NCBI GenBank assembly: GCA_016219235.1
Contig: JACRBO010000770.1
Span: 1-6,227, forward strand
Length of the DNA stretch: 6,227 bases
Origin: Chloroflexota bacterium
GTDB taxonomy: Bacteria > Chloroflexota > Anaerolineae > Fen-1058
Direction: 5' to 3'
Shown here one piece after another: positions 5,874 to 6,227 of the stretch. Position 1 is the first letter of the stretch. Each line of letters opens with the position of its first letter. The translations under genes and the position numbers were made by a program. The notes under the pieces were generated by a model. The model had not been told where the DNA came from. It saw only the letters and a program-made list of their open reading frames with translations, and ran no database searches.

Positions 5874-5937
5874 AGACCTCGGAGGTTTTAGCTGTTGATG
5901 ATACTCAACGCCTGATGAATGAAAACCTCCGAGGTCT
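5874..5937. repeat. 16-bp perfect inverted repeat with nested palindromes
   Basis: AGACCTCGGAGGTTTT (5874-5889) and AAAACCTCCGAGGTCT (5922-5937) are perfect reverse complements, 32 bases apart. Each arm contains its own small palindrome (ACCTC, one base, GAGGT). The spacer has another short hairpin, GTTGA (5894-5898) with TCAAC (5905-5909). It begins 10 bases past the stop of the NHL gene and precedes the gene B promoter, so it may terminate NHL transcription. The nested design also fits a dispersed mobile palindromic repeat. No strong U-tract follows on the minus strand. Confidence 0.7.
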
Positions 5938-5946
5938 CGTGGTCGG

Positions 5947-6227
5947 CTACCTACCCGTCAGTTGATACTTCAGCACTTTGCCCTGATTCGTCACGACGTA
6001 GACAAAGCCCTCTCGATCGACCGTCAGGCCCATCGGCGAACCTTTCTGATAATCGATCGGCAGGCTGCCCAGATAACGCCCGCTGGTGTCGAACTGCTCG
6101 ATGCCCAGCGAATGCTTCACGTAGACCCGGTTCTTGCCATCGACCACGATTTGCTGCGGCCCGTTGAACTGGCCCGGCTCATTGCCCTGCTGCCCGAACC
6201 GATCGACAAATTTGGCGCTCTTGTCGT
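5947..6227 (-). CDS. NHL-repeat beta-propeller protein, C-terminal end (5' partial)
   Basis: The frame is open to the window edge and ends with TAG at 5947-5949; 92 residues are visible. They contain NHL-type blades: KFVDRFGQQGNEPGQFNGP, then IVVDGKNRVYV, GIEQFDTSGRYLGSLPI, and MGLTVDREGFVYVV with KVLKYQL at the end. The pattern of G-x-F-x-x-P, then hydrophobic-D-x-x-G-x-hydrophobic-Y-V, is diagnostic of NHL repeats, which build beta-propellers used in binding or as extracytoplasmic domains. The N-terminal part, and any signal peptide, kinase or membrane anchor, is outside the window. A GTG at 6145-6147 within the frame is an internal codon, not a start, because the NHL pattern continues upstream of it. 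A 16-bp inverted repeat follows the stop. Confidence 0.85.
   Translation of the reverse strand, partial: DKSAKFVDRFGQQGNEPGQFNGPQQIVVDGKNRVYVKHSLGIEQFDTSGRYLGSLPIDYQKGSPMGLTVDREGFVYVVTNQGKVLKYQLTGR

Overview
The window looks like chromosomal DNA from a GC-rich bacterium, probably a member of Chloroflexota (Anaerolineae-like). This rests on the gene repertoire: a multi-GAF hybrid histidine kinase with tandem receivers, paired LiaI/LiaF-type membrane proteins and an NHL-repeat protein. G/C-rich palindromic intergenic repeats also fit. The taxonomic call is an inference; there is no rRNA or other marker here. Genes at both edges run off the window.

Layout: bases 1-2226 (+) hold the C-terminal 741 residues of a GAF-GAF-HisKA-HATPase-REC-REC hybrid kinase. 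It converges, with a 4-base overlap of stop codons, on a CorA-family divalent-cation channel (2223-3155, -). Upstream of corA lies about 610 bases without a conventional gene. This stretch contains a near-consensus sigma70 promoter for corA (3482-3510), then a roughly 320-nt leader. The leader has stable hairpins that pair fully only as minus-strand RNA, and a 60-codon upstream ORF with a good ribosome-binding site that overlaps the corA start. Behind the promoter lie two hairpin elements and a long near-perfect inverted repeat at the end of the next gene.

Bases 3765-5753 (-) carry two tandem paralogues. Each has an N-terminal three-segment LiaI/LiaF-like membrane domain and a C-terminal glycine-turn beta-repeat domain. 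A promoter (5796-5824) precedes the first (gene B), and a 123-base spacer full of short tandem repeats separates it from the second (gene A). They are probably co-transcribed B then A. Beyond a 16-bp perfect inverted repeat, bases 5947-6227 (-) hold the C-terminal end of an NHL-repeat beta-propeller protein.

The genes do not form one obvious pathway. The common theme is envelope and environment sensing: a soluble-looking sensor kinase fragment, a cation channel whose signature motif is altered (GTN instead of GMN), and two envelope proteins related to the LiaF stress family. The most notable points are the corA leader with its overlapping upstream ORF, the GTN motif, and the coordinated GVG versus GSG difference at equivalent turns of the two paralogues, spaced exactly 21 residues apart.
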